A stretch of DNA of 52,561 bases from NCBI GenBank assembly GCA_017619295.1, contig JAFZSQ010000023.1, positions 1-52,561 on the forward strand. The letters are read 5' to 3'. This DNA comes from Lachnospiraceae bacterium. Its GTDB lineage: Bacteria; Bacillota; Clostridia; Lachnospirales; Lachnospiraceae. Shown one piece after another: positions 32,671 through 41,286 of this stretch; the stretch's first letter is position 1; each line of letters begins with the position of its first letter. Under the pieces are notes generated by a model that was given only the letters and a program-made list of their open reading frames with translations, made no database searches and was not told the origin of the DNA. Made by a program: the position numbers and the translations under genes.

Positions 32671-32689
32671 TTAACATTCACAATGTAAA
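32671..32689 (+). promoter_or_regulatory. Candidate TetR-type operator and -10 region of the MMPL operon
   Basis: TTAACATT-CAC-AATGTAAA is an inverted repeat with one mismatched pair. It overlaps an extended -10-like TGT then TAACAT (32669-32677) that has TTGCTG (32651-32656) 15 bases upstream. It ends next to the ribosome site of the HdeD-like gene. Confidence 0.5.
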
Positions 32690-32705
32690 AAGGAGGCGAG
32701 AGATT

Positions 32706-33296
32706 ATGAGAAGTGTTGTTCCCATGAAGACAGCCAAGATTGGATGCATAGGAGTTTCCCTTATCCTGTTTCTGGTTGGAGTGCTTCTACTTATTGACCC
32801 GGCGGAGTACGGAAGAGCAATAGGAATGGTTGTGGGTTATTCAATGATAGTGTTTGGCGCTTTTAAACTGGTGGGTTATTTCTCAAAAGATCTTTTCAGA
32901 CTGGCGTTCCAGTATGACCTGGCATTCGGAATTCTGCTAATTGCTCTCGGAGTGATAGCGGTATTAAGAACCGAAAACGTCATGGAGTTTTTGAGCATAA
33001 CAATTGGAATCGCAGTTTTGGCGGATGCGCTGTTTAAGATACAGATTTCGGTAGATTCCAAAGAGTTCGGAATCGGAAGATGGTGGCTGATACTTGCCAT
33101 GGCGATTATAACAGGACTCATCGGACTGGTACTTATTTTTGACTCCGTTGACGGAGTGGTGCTGGTAAGACTCCTTGGAATATGCATTATGGCAGAGGGA
33201 ATTATGAGCTTCATAACAATGGCCACCACAGTGAAGATAGTTAAACATCAGTTTTCAGACAGAATAGATGACGAAATGGAGTACAGAGAATTATGA
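32706..33296 (+). CDS. HdeD/DUF308-like six-helix membrane protein
   Basis: The start is ATG at 32706, behind AAGGAGG. An ATG at 32577 in frame lies within the previous terminator and is rejected. The 196-residue product has about six evenly spaced membrane helices in three pairs, each with small-residue and LLxxGV(I/L)-type patterns (LFLVGVLLLIDPAEYGRAIG, LLIALGVIAVLRTENV). This is the repeat plan of the HdeD/DUF308 family. Family members are tied to acid and envelope stress, with unknown mechanism. The stop overlaps the MMPL gene by 4 bases. Confidence 0.82.
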   Translation: MRSVVPMKTAKIGCIGVSLILFLVGVLLLIDPAEYGRAIGMVVGYSMIVFGAFKLVGYFSKDLFRLAFQYDLAFGILLIALGVIAVLRTENVMEFLSITIGIAVLADALFKIQISVDSKEFGIGRWWLILAMAIITGLIGLVLIFDSVDGVVLVRLLGICIMAEGIMSFITMATTVKIVKHQFSDRIDDEMEYREL

Positions 33297-35398
33297 AAAT
33301 CGCAAAAGGAATAGTTAAAAACAGATTCGTAATTTTGATTATTGCCCTGGCTCTTATGGTTCCTTCATTAATAGGAATGATTAAGACAAGGATCAATTAC
33401 GATATGCTGACTTATTTGCCTGAAGATATGGACACGGTAAAGGGTCAGAACGTATTAATGGATGAGTTTGGCAAGGGAGCCTTCTCCTTCATAGTTGTTG
33501 AAGGAATGAGCACCAAAGATACCGCGGCTCTCGCAGAAAAACTCAGAGCTGTAAATCATGTGGACACGGTCCTTTGGTATGACTCTTTTATGAACATCGA
33601 CATACCAATGGAAATCCTTCCCGATAAGGTTTACGACCTTTTCAATAAAGGAGACTGCACAATGCTTGCAGTATTCTTTGACAGTTCCACATCCTCTGAC
33701 GTAACTATGGATGCCATAAAAGATATAAGAAGTATCACCGGCAAGCAGTGTTACGTTTCCGGAATGAGTGCTTTGGTTACAGACCTTAAGGCTTTGTGCG
33801 AGCAGGAGGAACCCATTTATGTAGGAATCGCGGTTTTACTCGCAACCATAGCAATGTTAGTTTTCCTGGATGGTTGGCTTGTTCCTTTCGTATTCCTTGC
33901 AAGTATAGGAATGGCAATCCTTTATAACCTTGGAAGCAACATCTTCATGAGTGAAATTTCATATATAACCAAAGCCCTTTCGGCAGTGCTTCAGCTGGCA
34001 GTCACAATGGACTACTCAATATTCCTTTGGAACTGTTACAACGAGAAAACCCAGATTACTGAAGATCACAAGGAAGCGATGGCAATGGCCATCAAAGAAA
34101 CCTTTACGTCTGTCCTTGGAAGCTCAATCACAACGGTTGCCGGTTTCATAGCTCTTTGCTTTATGAGCTTCACTCTTGGAGCTGACCTTGGAATAGTAAT
34201 GGCAAAGGGAGTCTTGTTTGGTGTTATAGCCTGCGTAACAATCCTTCCTTCATTAATACTTATACTTGATAAACCCCTTCACAAGACAATGCACAAAGCA
34301 ATCCTTCCGAAGATGGATGGACTTGCCGGAAAGCTTTTAAAGATTTTCCCTGCGTTTGTAATCGCTTTCGTAGTAATTGCAATTCCGGCATATGCAGGAT
34401 ACAGCAAGACCAACAAGGAAGTTTATTACGATATGAGTGCCTGTCTTCCTGAGAATATTGAAGTTATCAAAGCAAACGAAAAGCTTTCAGAGACCTTTAA
34501 TGTTGCATCCACTCACATGCTTTTGGTTGATAAAGACCTTCCCGACAAGGATGTGAGAGCAATGCTTGATGAGATGAAAGGCGTTGAAGGCGTACAGCAG
34601 GTTCTCGGTGTTGAGACGCTTCTCGGTGCAGGAGTTCCTGAGGAAATCTTGCCTAAGAAGTTAACCGACATGCTTGAGAGTGATAACTGGAGATTGGTTC
34701 TTATCAATTCTGAATATCACGTGGCAAGTGATGCGGTTAACGACCAGCTTGATAAGATTCTTGAAATAAGCAAGAAGTACGATAAGAAAGGAATGCTTAT
34801 CGGTGAAGCTCCCTGTATGAAGGATATGATTGAAACCACAGACCATGACTTCAAGGTTGTTAACACAGTTTCGATTGTGGCAATCTTCGTAATCATTGCC
34901 CTGGTTGAAAAAAGCATATCCCTCCCCTTTATTCTTATCGCTGTAATAGAACTGGCAATCTTTATTAACCTTGGATTACCTCATTACCTTGGACAGTCAT
35001 TGCCTTTCATAGCTCCCATTTGTATCAGCACAATCCAGCTTGGTGCAACTGTTGACTATGCAATCTTAATGACCACCAGATACAAGAAGGAGAGAAACGA
35101 AGGTGCGGGCAAAGCAGAAGCAGTCAAAATCGCCCTCGCCACTTCAATCCCTTCAATTATTGTCAGCGGAATGGGCTTGTTCTCGGCAACCTTTGGTGTA
35201 GCTGTTTATTCAAATATCGATATTATCAGTTCAATGTGCATGTTAATGGCAAGAGGAGCAATCATCAGTATGGTACTTGTAATTCTTACATTGCCTGCGA
35301 TGTTGATGCTTTTTGACGGGCTTATTATCCATACAACAATGCATATGAACGACAGTAATAAAAAAGAATTAAAAATCGGAGAGGAGAAAATGGCATGA
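33293..35398 (+). CDS. MMPL-family RND-type membrane transporter
   Basis: A 701-residue protein with the RND plan in two halves: one helix, an extracellular domain (about 40-165 and 375-530), then five helices, repeated. The proton-relay-type aspartates are in the fourth helix of each half, in LAVTMDYSIFLWN and LGATVDYAILMTTRYKKERN. MMPL proteins export lipids, siderophores or other hydrophobic compounds and may interact with secreted partners. It is translationally coupled to both neighbours by 4-base ATGA overlaps. The substrate is not visible from the sequence. Confidence 0.92.
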   Translation: MKIAKGIVKNRFVILIIALALMVPSLIGMIKTRINYDMLTYLPEDMDTVKGQNVLMDEFGKGAFSFIVVEGMSTKDTAALAEKLRAVNHVDTVLWYDSFMNIDIPMEILPDKVYDLFNKGDCTMLAVFFDSSTSSDVTMDAIKDIRSITGKQCYVSGMSALVTDLKALCEQEEPIYVGIAVLLATIAMLVFLDGWLVPFVFLASIGMAILYNLGSNIFMSEISYITKALSAVLQLAVTMDYSIFLWNCYNEKTQITEDHKEAMAMAIKETFTSVLGSSITTVAGFIALCFMSFTLGADLGIVMAKGVLFGVIACVTILPSLILILDKPLHKTMHKAILPKMDGLAGKLLKIFPAFVIAFVVIAIPAYAGYSKTNKEVYYDMSACLPENIEVIKANEKLSETFNVASTHMLLVDKDLPDKDVRAMLDEMKGVEGVQQVLGVETLLGAGVPEEILPKKLTDMLESDNWRLVLINSEYHVASDAVNDQLDKILEISKKYDKKGMLIGEAPCMKDMIETTDHDFKVVNTVSIVAIFVIIALVEKSISLPFILIAVIELAIFINLGLPHYLGQSLPFIAPICISTIQLGATVDYAILMTTRYKKERNEGAGKAEAVKIALATSIPSIIVSGMGLFSATFGVAVYSNIDIISSMCMLMARGAIISMVLVILTLPAMLMLFDGLIIHTTMHMNDSNKKELKIGEEKMA

Positions 35399-37413
35399 AA
35401 AAGAGTACAAAGATTATTACATCAGCAGTAACTGCAGTAGCACTTCTTCTTGGAGTATCAGGAGCTGTTTACGCATCAGAGAGCGTCAAAACAGAGGAGT
35501 GTGAGGCTGCCGAGATAAACGAAATTGAAGAGGAGACAGTCGATACGGGCTCATATGAAATGAATGAGACCTTTTCGATGGATGATGAGGTAGCTTACAT
35601 TTTTACCAATTATGATGGCTCGGTAAATAAAGTAATGGACTCCATCTGGATTGAGGACGGAAATGAAAAAACAGAGGATGGCAGCGAGGCAAAACTTCCT
35701 GTTGACCTTAAGGTAAGCTACGAACTGGACGGAATAAGCGTTACACCTTCAGAACTTGAGGGCAAAGACGGACACTTAAAGATTACATGTGAGTTCACGG
35801 ATAACGAATATGAGATGAAGAACATTAACGGCAAGGAAGAGAAGATTTACGTTCCTTATCTTGCCAGTCTTGTAACCGTTATGGATGATGAGAAATACTC
35901 AAACGTAACAGTATCAAGCGGTAAGGTTACATACGACGGAACAAGATATGCAATCCTTGGACTTGCATTCCCCGGTCTTTCCGAGGATATGGGAGATACA
36001 ATCACAAGCATTGATATTCCAAACAAGATTGAGCTGGAAGCAGATGTTAAAGATTGCGAGCCTACAGGCTTATACCTTCTTGTTTCAGACTCCGTATTCT
36101 CCAATATGGACCTTGATACAGACACAGAGGTAGGAAAGCTTACCGATGCAATGGGACAGCTTTCTGACGCTGTTAAGCAGCTTATGGACGGTTCTTCAAA
36201 ACTCTATGACGGACTTGGAGAACTTGAGACAGGTGCCAATCAGATAAGCGATGGTGTTACACAGCTTTCAGACGGACTTAACCAGATTGATGCCAATTCC
36301 GCAGCACTTAATGATGGTGCATTACAGGTGTTCAACGCACTTCTTGCAACCGCTACACAGCAGATTAATGCTGCAGGAGTATCTGTTCCCGCACTTACAG
36401 TTGACAACTACAATGATGTAATCAACGGAGCCATTAACCAGATTTCCGGAACCGATGTTGCAGGCATGGCAAGATCACAGGTTGAAGCAGGAGTAAAACA
36501 GTACGCAAGCGAGCATGCAAGCGAGAACATGGCTGCTGCAACAAGCGCAGCAAGATCTCAGGTTGAGGCAGCTGTTACAGAATATGTTAAGAACAATGTG
36601 GTAGTTCCCCAGGTAGATGCAAATGCAGATTTGATAAAGCAGGGCATAAGAGCAGAGGTTGAAGCCAACTCATCAGCAGTTGAAGCCCAGGTTAAGCAGG
36701 GAGTACTTGCGCAGATGGGCATCGATGATTACGACAGCCTTGATGATTCTTCAAAGGCTCAGGTTGATGCAGCTGTTCAGGCGAACCTTCCCGCTGCTAT
36801 AGATCAGGCAGTTGAAGCCAATTACCCTTCTGTAAGAGAAGCAAAGATTAATGAGGCTATGGCATCTTCAGAAACACAGGCAGCAATTGCCGCAGAAGTT
36901 GACTGCAGAATGAATTCAGATGAAGTAAAGAACGGAATCAGCCAGGGCCTTAATGATAAGATTAACCAGGCTATAAATGAAAAGTACAATTCAGCAGAAG
37001 TGCAGAGCCAGATTGCAGCAGGAAATGCCAAGGTTTCAAGCGGAGTAAGCAGCCTCAGAAACCTTCAGAATCAGCTTAATTCATATGCTCAGTTCTACCA
37101 GGGAATTCAGGCTTACACGGGAGCAGTAGGACAGGCTGCAGAAGGAGCCGGAAAGCTTAAAAATGCAATGCCCGAATTCGTACAGGGTGTTGAAACATTA
37201 AGAAACGGTCAAGGCCAGCTTTCAGATGGTATCAAGAAGTTCGATGAAGACGGTATCGAAGAGTTAAACGGTGTTGTTGAAGACAACGTGGAAGGTTTGG
37301 CTGAGAGATTTGCTGCAATGACAGATGCAGCAGCAGACCACAATAAATACGATGAAGCAGGTTCCTCTAAGAATGGAGTTAAGTTCATCTATAAAGTTAG
37401 CGTATCAGATTAA
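35395..37413 (+). CDS. Secreted coiled-coil protein with YhgE/Pip-like repeats
   Basis: A 672-residue protein. The signal peptide is at about 1-27 (cleavage near VYA-SES), followed by an acidic region, a beta-rich domain to about 245, and then heptad-like repeats of the form L-x-DG-x-x-x-L (about 250-310: LSDAVKQLMDGSSKLYDG, GVTQLSDGLNQI). A long Ala/Gln/Glu coiled coil runs from about 340 to 560 and more repeats to about 650. Such repeats mark the YhgE/Pip and EsaA-like proteins. Those normally have membrane helices at both ends, whereas this one has no C-terminal helix or sortase motif. The partner MMPL protein overlaps it by 4 bases and may supply the membrane part. Confidence 0.75.
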   Translation: MKKSTKIITSAVTAVALLLGVSGAVYASESVKTEECEAAEINEIEEETVDTGSYEMNETFSMDDEVAYIFTNYDGSVNKVMDSIWIEDGNEKTEDGSEAKLPVDLKVSYELDGISVTPSELEGKDGHLKITCEFTDNEYEMKNINGKEEKIYVPYLASLVTVMDDEKYSNVTVSSGKVTYDGTRYAILGLAFPGLSEDMGDTITSIDIPNKIELEADVKDCEPTGLYLLVSDSVFSNMDLDTDTEVGKLTDAMGQLSDAVKQLMDGSSKLYDGLGELETGANQISDGVTQLSDGLNQIDANSAALNDGALQVFNALLATATQQINAAGVSVPALTVDNYNDVINGAINQISGTDVAGMARSQVEAGVKQYASEHASENMAAATSAARSQVEAAVTEYVKNNVVVPQVDANADLIKQGIRAEVEANSSAVEAQVKQGVLAQMGIDDYDSLDDSSKAQVDAAVQANLPAAIDQAVEANYPSVREAKINEAMASSETQAAIAAEVDCRMNSDEVKNGISQGLNDKINQAINEKYNSAEVQSQIAAGNAKVSSGVSSLRNLQNQLNSYAQFYQGIQAYTGAVGQAAEGAGKLKNAMPEFVQGVETLRNGQGQLSDGIKKFDEDGIEELNGVVEDNVEGLAERFAAMTDAAADHNKYDEAGSSKNGVKFIYKVSVSD

Positions 37414-37430
37414 TTCTCTCCCCTTTTTAG

Positions 37431-37463
37431 TCCCCTTAAGGTGAAAGCCTTAGGGGGATTTTT
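37431..37463 (+). terminator. Rho-independent terminator after the MMPL/YhgE-like unit
   Basis: The arms 37431-37441 and 37448-37458 form 11 pairs (one G-U) around a six-base loop and are followed by five T. Confidence 0.9.
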
Positions 37464-37499
37464 CGTGTAAAAACTTATTTACTATTTTGATGGGTTTTG

Positions 37500-37508
37500 T
37501 GTTAAAAT
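37500..37508 (+). promoter_or_regulatory. Extended -10 promoter of prfC
   Basis: TGTTAAAAT is an extended -10 box 40 bases before the TTG start of prfC. The -35 is weak. Confidence 0.5.
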
Positions 37509-37548
37509 GTACTTTGAGTTTTTACGTGCTTAGGAGGATTTATTAGTT

Positions 37549-39141
37549 TTGCGCAGTTTATCAGAAGAGATTAACAGAAGAAGAACATTTGCAATCATAT
37601 CCCACCCCGATGCCGGTAAAACAACACTGACAGAGAAGTTCTTACTCTACGGCGGAGCCATCAATCTTGCCGGAAGTGTTAAGGGTAAAGCCACTGCCAG
37701 ACATGCGGTATCGGACTGGATGGAAATAGAGAAGGAGAGAGGTATTTCCGTTACCTCTTCAGTTTTGCAGTTTGAGTATGACGATTTCTGCATTAATATC
37801 CTGGATACTCCCGGTCACCAGGATTTCTCAGAGGATACATACAGAACTCTTATGGCTGCAGACTCCGCAGTAATGGTTATAGACGGAGCGAAGGGCGTAG
37901 AGCCTCAGACAAGAAAGCTCTTTAAGGTCTGCGGTATGAGAGGCATTCCGATTTTTACATTCATAAATAAGATGGACAGAGATGCCAACGATACCTTTGA
38001 TCTTCTTGATGATATTGAAAAGGAACTTGGAATCGCCACATGTCCCATTAACTGGCCTATCGGCTCGGGTAAGAGCTTCCAGGGCGTTTATGACAGAGAC
38101 ATGAAGAGCGTATACACATTCTCTGATACAGAGAAGGGTACTAAGGAAGGAAAGACAACCTGTGTACCTACAGCCGACAGAGATGCTCTCGTAAATACTA
38201 TCGGTGAGGAAGCTGCCGACAAACTTCTCGAAGAGATTGAACTTCTTGAAGGAGCAGGAGCTGAGTTTAACCTTGACGAAGTTCAGGCAGGAAAGCTCAC
38301 ACCTGTATTTTTCGGTTCCGCACTTACAAACTTTGGTGTAGAGATCTTTTTGCAGCATTTCTTAAAGATGACCACAACACCTCTTCCCAGAAAAGCAGAT
38401 ACAGGCATAATCGACCCCGTAAATAACGATTTTTCCGCCTTTGTATTTAAGATTCAGGCTAATATGAACAAGGCACACCGAGACAGAGTTGCCTTCATGA
38501 GAATATGCTCCGGAAAGTTTGACGCTTCCATGGAAGTTCGTCACGTTCAGGGGGATAAGGTCATGCGCCTTTCTCAGCCTCAGCAGATTATGGCTGATGA
38601 GAGAAAAATCCTTTCTGAGGCTTATGCCGGAGATATTATCGGTGTATTCGATCCCGGTATTTTCTCCATAGGTGATACACTTTGCATGCCCAAAGAGAAG
38701 TTTAAATACGAGGGTATTCCCACATTCGCACCTGAACACTTCGCAAGAGTACGTCAGATGGATACCATGAAGCGTAAGCAGTTCGTAAAGGGTATCACTC
38801 AGATTGCACAGGAAGGTGCAATACAAATCTTCCAGGAGTTTAATACCGGACTCGAAGAGATTATTGTGGGCGTTGTAGGTGTACTTCAGTTTGATGTACT
38901 TAAATACAGACTTGAGAACGAGTATAATGTCGAAATCAAACTCGAGCCCTTGCCATATGAGCACATTAGATGGGTAGAGAATAAAGATATCGACCTTAAA
39001 TCCATAAACGGAACTTCGGATATGAAACGCATTAAAGACCTTAAAGACAATCCGCTTCTTTTGTTTGTCAACGCATGGAGTGTCGGCATGACATTGGAGC
39101 GTAATCCCGGTCTTGTATTATCCGAATTTGGAAAGAACTAG
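37549..39141 (+). CDS. prfC: Peptide chain release factor 3 (GTPase)
   Basis: A 530-residue translation GTPase that recycles release factors 1 and 2 from the ribosome. The G1 loop is SHPDAGKTTLTEKFL (about 18-32), the G3 loop DTPGHQDFSEDTYRTL and the G4 motif NKMDRD. The region SVKGKATARHAVSDWMEIEK is the RF3-specific switch area and excludes EF-G. The start is TTG at 37549 with AGGAGG 11 bases upstream. No ATG fits better. The stop codon overlaps the next gene by one base, so the transglutaminase-like gene is coupled to it. Confidence 0.96.
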   Translation: MRSLSEEINRRRTFAIISHPDAGKTTLTEKFLLYGGAINLAGSVKGKATARHAVSDWMEIEKERGISVTSSVLQFEYDDFCINILDTPGHQDFSEDTYRTLMAADSAVMVIDGAKGVEPQTRKLFKVCGMRGIPIFTFINKMDRDANDTFDLLDDIEKELGIATCPINWPIGSGKSFQGVYDRDMKSVYTFSDTEKGTKEGKTTCVPTADRDALVNTIGEEAADKLLEEIELLEGAGAEFNLDEVQAGKLTPVFFGSALTNFGVEIFLQHFLKMTTTPLPRKADTGIIDPVNNDFSAFVFKIQANMNKAHRDRVAFMRICSGKFDASMEVRHVQGDKVMRLSQPQQIMADERKILSEAYAGDIIGVFDPGIFSIGDTLCMPKEKFKYEGIPTFAPEHFARVRQMDTMKRKQFVKGITQIAQEGAIQIFQEFNTGLEEIIVGVVGVLQFDVLKYRLENEYNVEIKLEPLPYEHIRWVENKDIDLKSINGTSDMKRIKDLKDNPLLLFVNAWSVGMTLERNPGLVLSEFGKN

Positions 39142-40424
39142 TGAAAAAGTTTCTAAAAAACCTTTTAGCAATTGCATTACTGTTTGCTGCAATTGATCTT
39201 TTCATATGGACCGGCGGAGTGAATGTTTTTGAACTTCCTTATTTTGCCGGACAGCCCGACACCCTGGGAATAGTTACCGATGATAGTGGAAAAGGCGGAT
39301 TAGCCTGGGAAGATATGGAGGTAAAGGGTGAAGAAAAGATTGATGACGGTGAACCTTATGAAAAGGTTGAGATTACCGGTGCTGAGGCAGACAAGTACGA
39401 CGAGTATTTGTCTGAGTGCTTTGCATACAGAACACTTGATGCCGAGATGAAGCAAGCTTACATCGAGGCCTTCGCTGCCATGATAAGGCACGAAGAAATG
39501 GTGGATATGTCTGTACTTGACATCGATAAACTTCACCTTGCTTTTCAATGCGTAATGATTGATCATCCTGAGATATTCTACGCTGAAGGATATTCATATT
39601 CTCAGTATACGAAGGGTGACAGGGTTACCAGACTTACTTTTTCCCCTACCTATATCTGCTCAAAGGAAGAAGCAGAAATGCTTGAGGAGGAAACAGAAAA
39701 GGCTGTTTCCAACATTCTTTTGGGAGTCAGCAAGGATGCTGATGATTATACAAAGGTCAAATATGTTTATGAATATCTGGTTCATTCCACCGAGTATGAC
39801 ATGAGTGCACCGGACAATCAGAATATATGCTCCGTATTCCTCAATAACAGAAGCGTGTGTCAGGGCTATTCCAAAGCCACACAGCTTCTTTTAAACAGAC
39901 TCGGAGTAGAGTGCACACTTGTTACCGGAGTAGTCAATGAAACTGAGGGCCATTCCTGGAACCTGGTGAAGATGGATGGGGATTATTACTATCTTGACAC
40001 CACCTGGGGAGACGCATCTTATCAGAGCATTGAGGGTGAAGATGACGAGTGGCTTAAGAACCTGGATATTGTCAATTATGATTATTTCGGTGTTACCACA
40101 TCCGAGATTCAAAAGACTCATGTGATTGACAATCCCATCGAACTTCCCAATTGTACGGCTACTGCCTGCAACTATTACGTAAGGGAAGGATGCCTTTTGA
40201 ACGGACAGGATCCTGAGAGACTTGGGACCATTGTTAAGACCCACCCTATTGTCAGAGGCGGAAGTACGATTATAAAGTGTTCCGACAGGCCAACCTATGA
40301 CTGGCTTATGGACTATTTGATCACAGATTCAAAGGTTTTTAATTACGTGGACGGCGGCGGCGGAAGCGTTGGTTATGCCCAAAATGAAGACGCTTTGTCT
40401 TTGACCCTATGGCTGGACGATTAA
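39141..40424 (+). CDS. Membrane-anchored transglutaminase-like protein
   Basis: A 427-residue protein. One N-terminal helix (about 6-24) anchors it, with the bulk outside. The transglutaminase-like core has the full triad: C240 (RSVCQGYSKA), H271 (EGHSWNLV) and D286 (YYLDTTWGD). In bacteria this fold usually works as a protease or amidase on extracellular proteins, not as a cross-linker. The C-terminal 100 residues carry no family I recognise. The GTG start overlaps the prfC stop by one base and has only GGAAAG as ribosome site, so translation may depend on prfC. Its last codons contain the -35 of the next promoter. Confidence 0.82.
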   Translation: MKKFLKNLLAIALLFAAIDLFIWTGGVNVFELPYFAGQPDTLGIVTDDSGKGGLAWEDMEVKGEEKIDDGEPYEKVEITGAEADKYDEYLSECFAYRTLDAEMKQAYIEAFAAMIRHEEMVDMSVLDIDKLHLAFQCVMIDHPEIFYAEGYSYSQYTKGDRVTRLTFSPTYICSKEEAEMLEEETEKAVSNILLGVSKDADDYTKVKYVYEYLVHSTEYDMSAPDNQNICSVFLNNRSVCQGYSKATQLLLNRLGVECTLVTGVVNETEGHSWNLVKMDGDYYYLDTTWGDASYQSIEGEDDEWLKNLDIVNYDYFGVTTSEIQKTHVIDNPIELPNCTATACNYYVREGCLLNGQDPERLGTIVKTHPIVRGGSTIIKCSDRPTYDWLMDYLITDSKVFNYVDGGGGSVGYAQNEDALSLTLWLDD

Positions 40425-40442
40425 TTCAACCTTTGTTATAAT
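40414..40442 (+). promoter_or_regulatory. Promoter of the housekeeping cluster
   Basis: TGGACG (40414-40419, inside the transglutaminase-like gene), a 17-base spacer, then TATAAT (40437-40442) preceded by TGT as an extended -10. It would drive the asp23-to-recN/greA run of genes. Confidence 0.65.
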
Positions 40443-40491
40443 TATAAATTGTGATAGAAGTTATTTTGAACCTAAGGAGGACTTCAAATAA

Positions 40492-40878
40492 ATGGATAAA
40501 GAAAACGTTAGAAATACCTACGATTTACAGGATGACGATACTAAGGGCAGCGTCAAGATAGCAGATGACGTTGTTGGAATGATAGCAGCAATTGCAGCAA
40601 CTGAGGTTGAGGGTGTAAGCGCTATGGGCGGCAACCTTACCGACGAAATCATGAGCAAGATAGGAATGAAGAATCTGTTCAAGGGCGTTAAGATTGATGT
40701 CTTTGAGCGCAGAGTTTCTATTGATATGGCAATCACTATGGAATACGGTTATAACATTCCCACCACATGCCAGCTCGTACAGAATAAAGTTAAACAGTCT
40801 GTTGAGAACATGACAGGACTTACAGTTACAGATGTGAATGTTCGTATTGCATCCATCAAGGTTAATAAGGACAAGTAA
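40492..40878 (+). CDS. Asp23/Gls24-family envelope stress protein
   Basis: A 128-residue protein of the Asp23/Gls24 (DUF322, YqhY-like) family: KGSVKIADDVVGMIAAIAAT, EVEGVSAMGG, and a C-terminal GLTVTDVNVRIASIKV that is the family's closing strand. In Firmicutes this gene sits just before nusB near accBC or folD, as here, and is thought to influence lipid synthesis (YqhY). AAGGAGG precedes the ATG. nusB starts one base after its stop codon. Confidence 0.92.
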   Translation: MDKENVRNTYDLQDDDTKGSVKIADDVVGMIAAIAATEVEGVSAMGGNLTDEIMSKIGMKNLFKGVKIDVFERRVSIDMAITMEYGYNIPTTCQLVQNKVKQSVENMTGLTVTDVNVRIASIKVNKDK

Positions 40879-40879
40879 G

Positions 40880-41278
40880 ATGACAAGACACGAACTGAGA
40901 GAACAGGTTTTTAAATTGCTTTTCCGTGTGGAGTTCAATGTTCCCGAGGACATGGACGAGCAGGTAAAGCTTTTTATGGAGGACATTGATAATCATGCCT
41001 CCGAGAAAGAAAACGAAGAAATAAACAATAAGTATGTGGCAGTCAAGGAACACCTTTCCGAGATTGACTACATGATTAACGATAAAGCAGAGAATTGGTC
41101 TGTAGAACGTATGGGAAAGGTTGAACTGACAATTCTTCGTCTGGCACTTTTCGAGATGAAATTCGATGATGACGTACCTGTAAACGTAGCCATCAACGAA
41201 GCAGTGGAACTTGCCAAGAAGTTTGGACAGGATAACTCAGGAGCCTTTGTAAACGGAATACTTGCCAAATTTGCATAA
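40880..41278 (+). CDS. nusB: Transcription antitermination factor NusB
   Basis: The start is ATG at 40880, one base after the asp23-family stop codon. The in-frame ATG at 40838 lies within that gene and is rejected. The product is 132 residues, the usual size. MTRHELREQVFKLLFRVEF and the C-terminal DVPVNVAINEAVELAKKFGQ with FVNGILAKFA are NusB signatures. NusB binds boxA RNA with NusE in rRNA antitermination. AAGGAC in the preceding gene serves as ribosome site. Confidence 0.95.
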   Translation: MTRHELREQVFKLLFRVEFNVPEDMDEQVKLFMEDIDNHASEKENEEINNKYVAVKEHLSEIDYMINDKAENWSVERMGKVELTILRLALFEMKFDDDVPVNVAINEAVELAKKFGQDNSGAFVNGILAKFA

Positions 41279-41286
41279 GGAATGAC

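Noticed and set aside
32577-32705. Cys-rich N-terminal extension of the HdeD-like protein
   Set aside because: It starts in the TetR-gene terminator and crosses the palindrome. ATG 32706 has AAGGAGG directly upstream.
36150-37200. Tandem DNA repeat or phase-variable tract in the coiled-coil gene
   Set aside because: The repetition is at the protein level (heptads and DG motifs). I see no exact DNA unit repeats that would slip.
37828-38964. Two long minus-strand open frames opposite prfC
   Set aside because: They have no family-like motifs or ribosome sites and are explained by the codon pattern of prfC on the other strand.
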